DNA from: Candidatus Methanofilum arcanum
GTDB lineage: Archaea > Halobacteriota > Methanomicrobia > Methanomicrobiales > Methanospirillaceae
DNA: 18,947 nt
Assembly (NCBI GenBank): GCA_031285085.1
Contig: JAITWW010000019.1
Coordinates: 1-18,947, forward strand
Direction: 5' to 3'
This document shows, one piece after another, positions 17,076 to 18,947 of the stretch. Within the stretch, counting starts at the first letter, position 1. Each line of letters starts with the position of its first letter. The notes below the pieces were generated by a model that was not told the DNA's origin, searched no databases, and saw only the letters and a program-made list of their open reading frames with translations. The translations under genes and the position numbers were made by a program.

Positions 17076-17283
17076 ATACAGCCCGTTACTTCCATGTAAC
17101 GTCCTATCATACAGAGATAGGCAAATACCTATACACGGCGTCATATGGTTGTACGAGAACCATCAGCCCTTCCCTTCGGATTCGCATCCACAGGTGCATC
17201 AAAAAACACGGTACACATGAAAACACAGCAAGGGGGACAGAGGTTGTCGCCCATGATGTATAATATAACACGAAACCGTGGAG
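17076..17283 (-). other. 16S-23S internal spacer, part between tRNA-Ala and 23S
   Basis: This spacer contains the 5' half of the 23S processing stem at 17112-17129 (CAGAGATAGGCAAATACC on the plus strand), which pairs with 14093-14110. A further 5-base pairing (TGATA with TATCA) follows after a small internal loop, the place where a bulge-helix-bulge cut site is expected; I could not fit a canonical one. No gene is seen otherwise. Confidence 0.6.
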
Positions 17284-17356
17284 TGGACCCGTGGGGATTT
17301 GAACCCCAGGCCTCGGCGTTGCAAACGCCGCGCTCTTCCAGCTGAGCTACGAGCCC
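17284..17356 (-). tRNA. tRNA-Ala (anticodon TGC)
   Basis: A 73-base cloverleaf on the minus strand. Acceptor GGGCTCG pairs with CGGGTCC using G-U wobbles, including the G3-U70 pair that is the alanine identity element. The D-arm is GCTC...GAGC. Anticodon stem CGGCG/CGCCG holds loop TTTGCAA with anticodon TGC. T-stem TGGGG/CCCCA holds loop TTCAAAT, and A73 is present. CCA is not encoded. Its place in the 16S-23S spacer is standard for Euryarchaeota. Confidence 0.96.
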
Positions 17357-17474
17357 GTTCTGAGATGAGGGGGAGGTTCCCCTCATGTATTCAGAGATGT
17401 GTTGGTCTAAGAACACTCATGATTTTATGGTCTGTATAGGTGTGGTGTCACGTCTTTTGTTATTTTTTATGATT

Positions 17475-18943
<1,469 letters not shown>

Positions 18944-18947
18944 GATG

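Overview
The window comes from a methanogenic euryarchaeon, most likely of the order Methanomicrobiales; I cannot fix the genus. The evidence is a Sep-tRNA synthetase (sepS), the archaeal cobamide enzyme CobY, a class I (archaeal-type) HMG-CoA reductase, FtsZ preceded by a ribbon-helix-helix gene, secreted PKD-domain proteins, and an archaeal rRNA operon with tRNA-Ala(UGC) in the 16S-23S spacer. The protein-coding part is AT-rich. Starts are of two kinds: some have a Shine-Dalgarno (SD) sequence matching the 16S tail, others have a TATA-like box about 25 bases before the start codon, which suggests leaderless mRNAs.

Layout: (1) 1-1022, the 3' part of a surface protein with a Thr/Gln-rich tandem-repeat linker and three PKD domains. 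(2) 1183-2247 (-), an AI-2E family membrane protein, divergent from (3) sepS at 2396-3985 (+). (4) 3986-4284, a gene-poor stretch holding a 120-bp inverted-repeat element flanked by ATAG duplications (MITE-like), then an AT-rich leader with a hairpin. (5) 4285-5016 (+), an unrecognised secreted protein, convergent with (6) a single-domain EamA transporter at 5082-5495 (-). (7) 5675-7411 (-), an exported, membrane-anchored phospholipase-D-like protein with a lamin-tail-like domain, and (8) 7555-8835 (-), an unrecognised secreted beta-rich protein. (9) cobD and cobY, overlapping, 8939-10536 (-). (10) A divergent 263-bp region with an operator-like repeat cluster, then an RHH regulator (10800-10964) and ftsZ (10986-12170), both +. 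(11) hmgA, 12302-13516 (-). (12) An rRNA operon read leftwards from 18943 to about 13663 in the order 16S, tRNA-Ala, 23S, tRNA-Cys, a structured spacer, 5S.

Functional links: SepRS charges tRNA-Cys with phosphoserine in methanogens, and a tRNA-Cys gene with discriminator U73 lies in the rRNA operon of the same window. CobD and CobY both act in nucleotide-loop assembly of cobamides, the cofactors of methanogen methyltransferases. HmgA supplies mevalonate for isoprenoid lipids. The RHH protein probably autoregulates the ftsZ transcript. No CRISPR array, defence island or complete insertion sequence is visible. The most notable non-ordinary signals are the MITE-like element after sepS, the RHH operator cluster, the structured tRNA-Cys/5S spacer, and a (GA)7 tract that could switch the C-terminal tail of the PLD protein.
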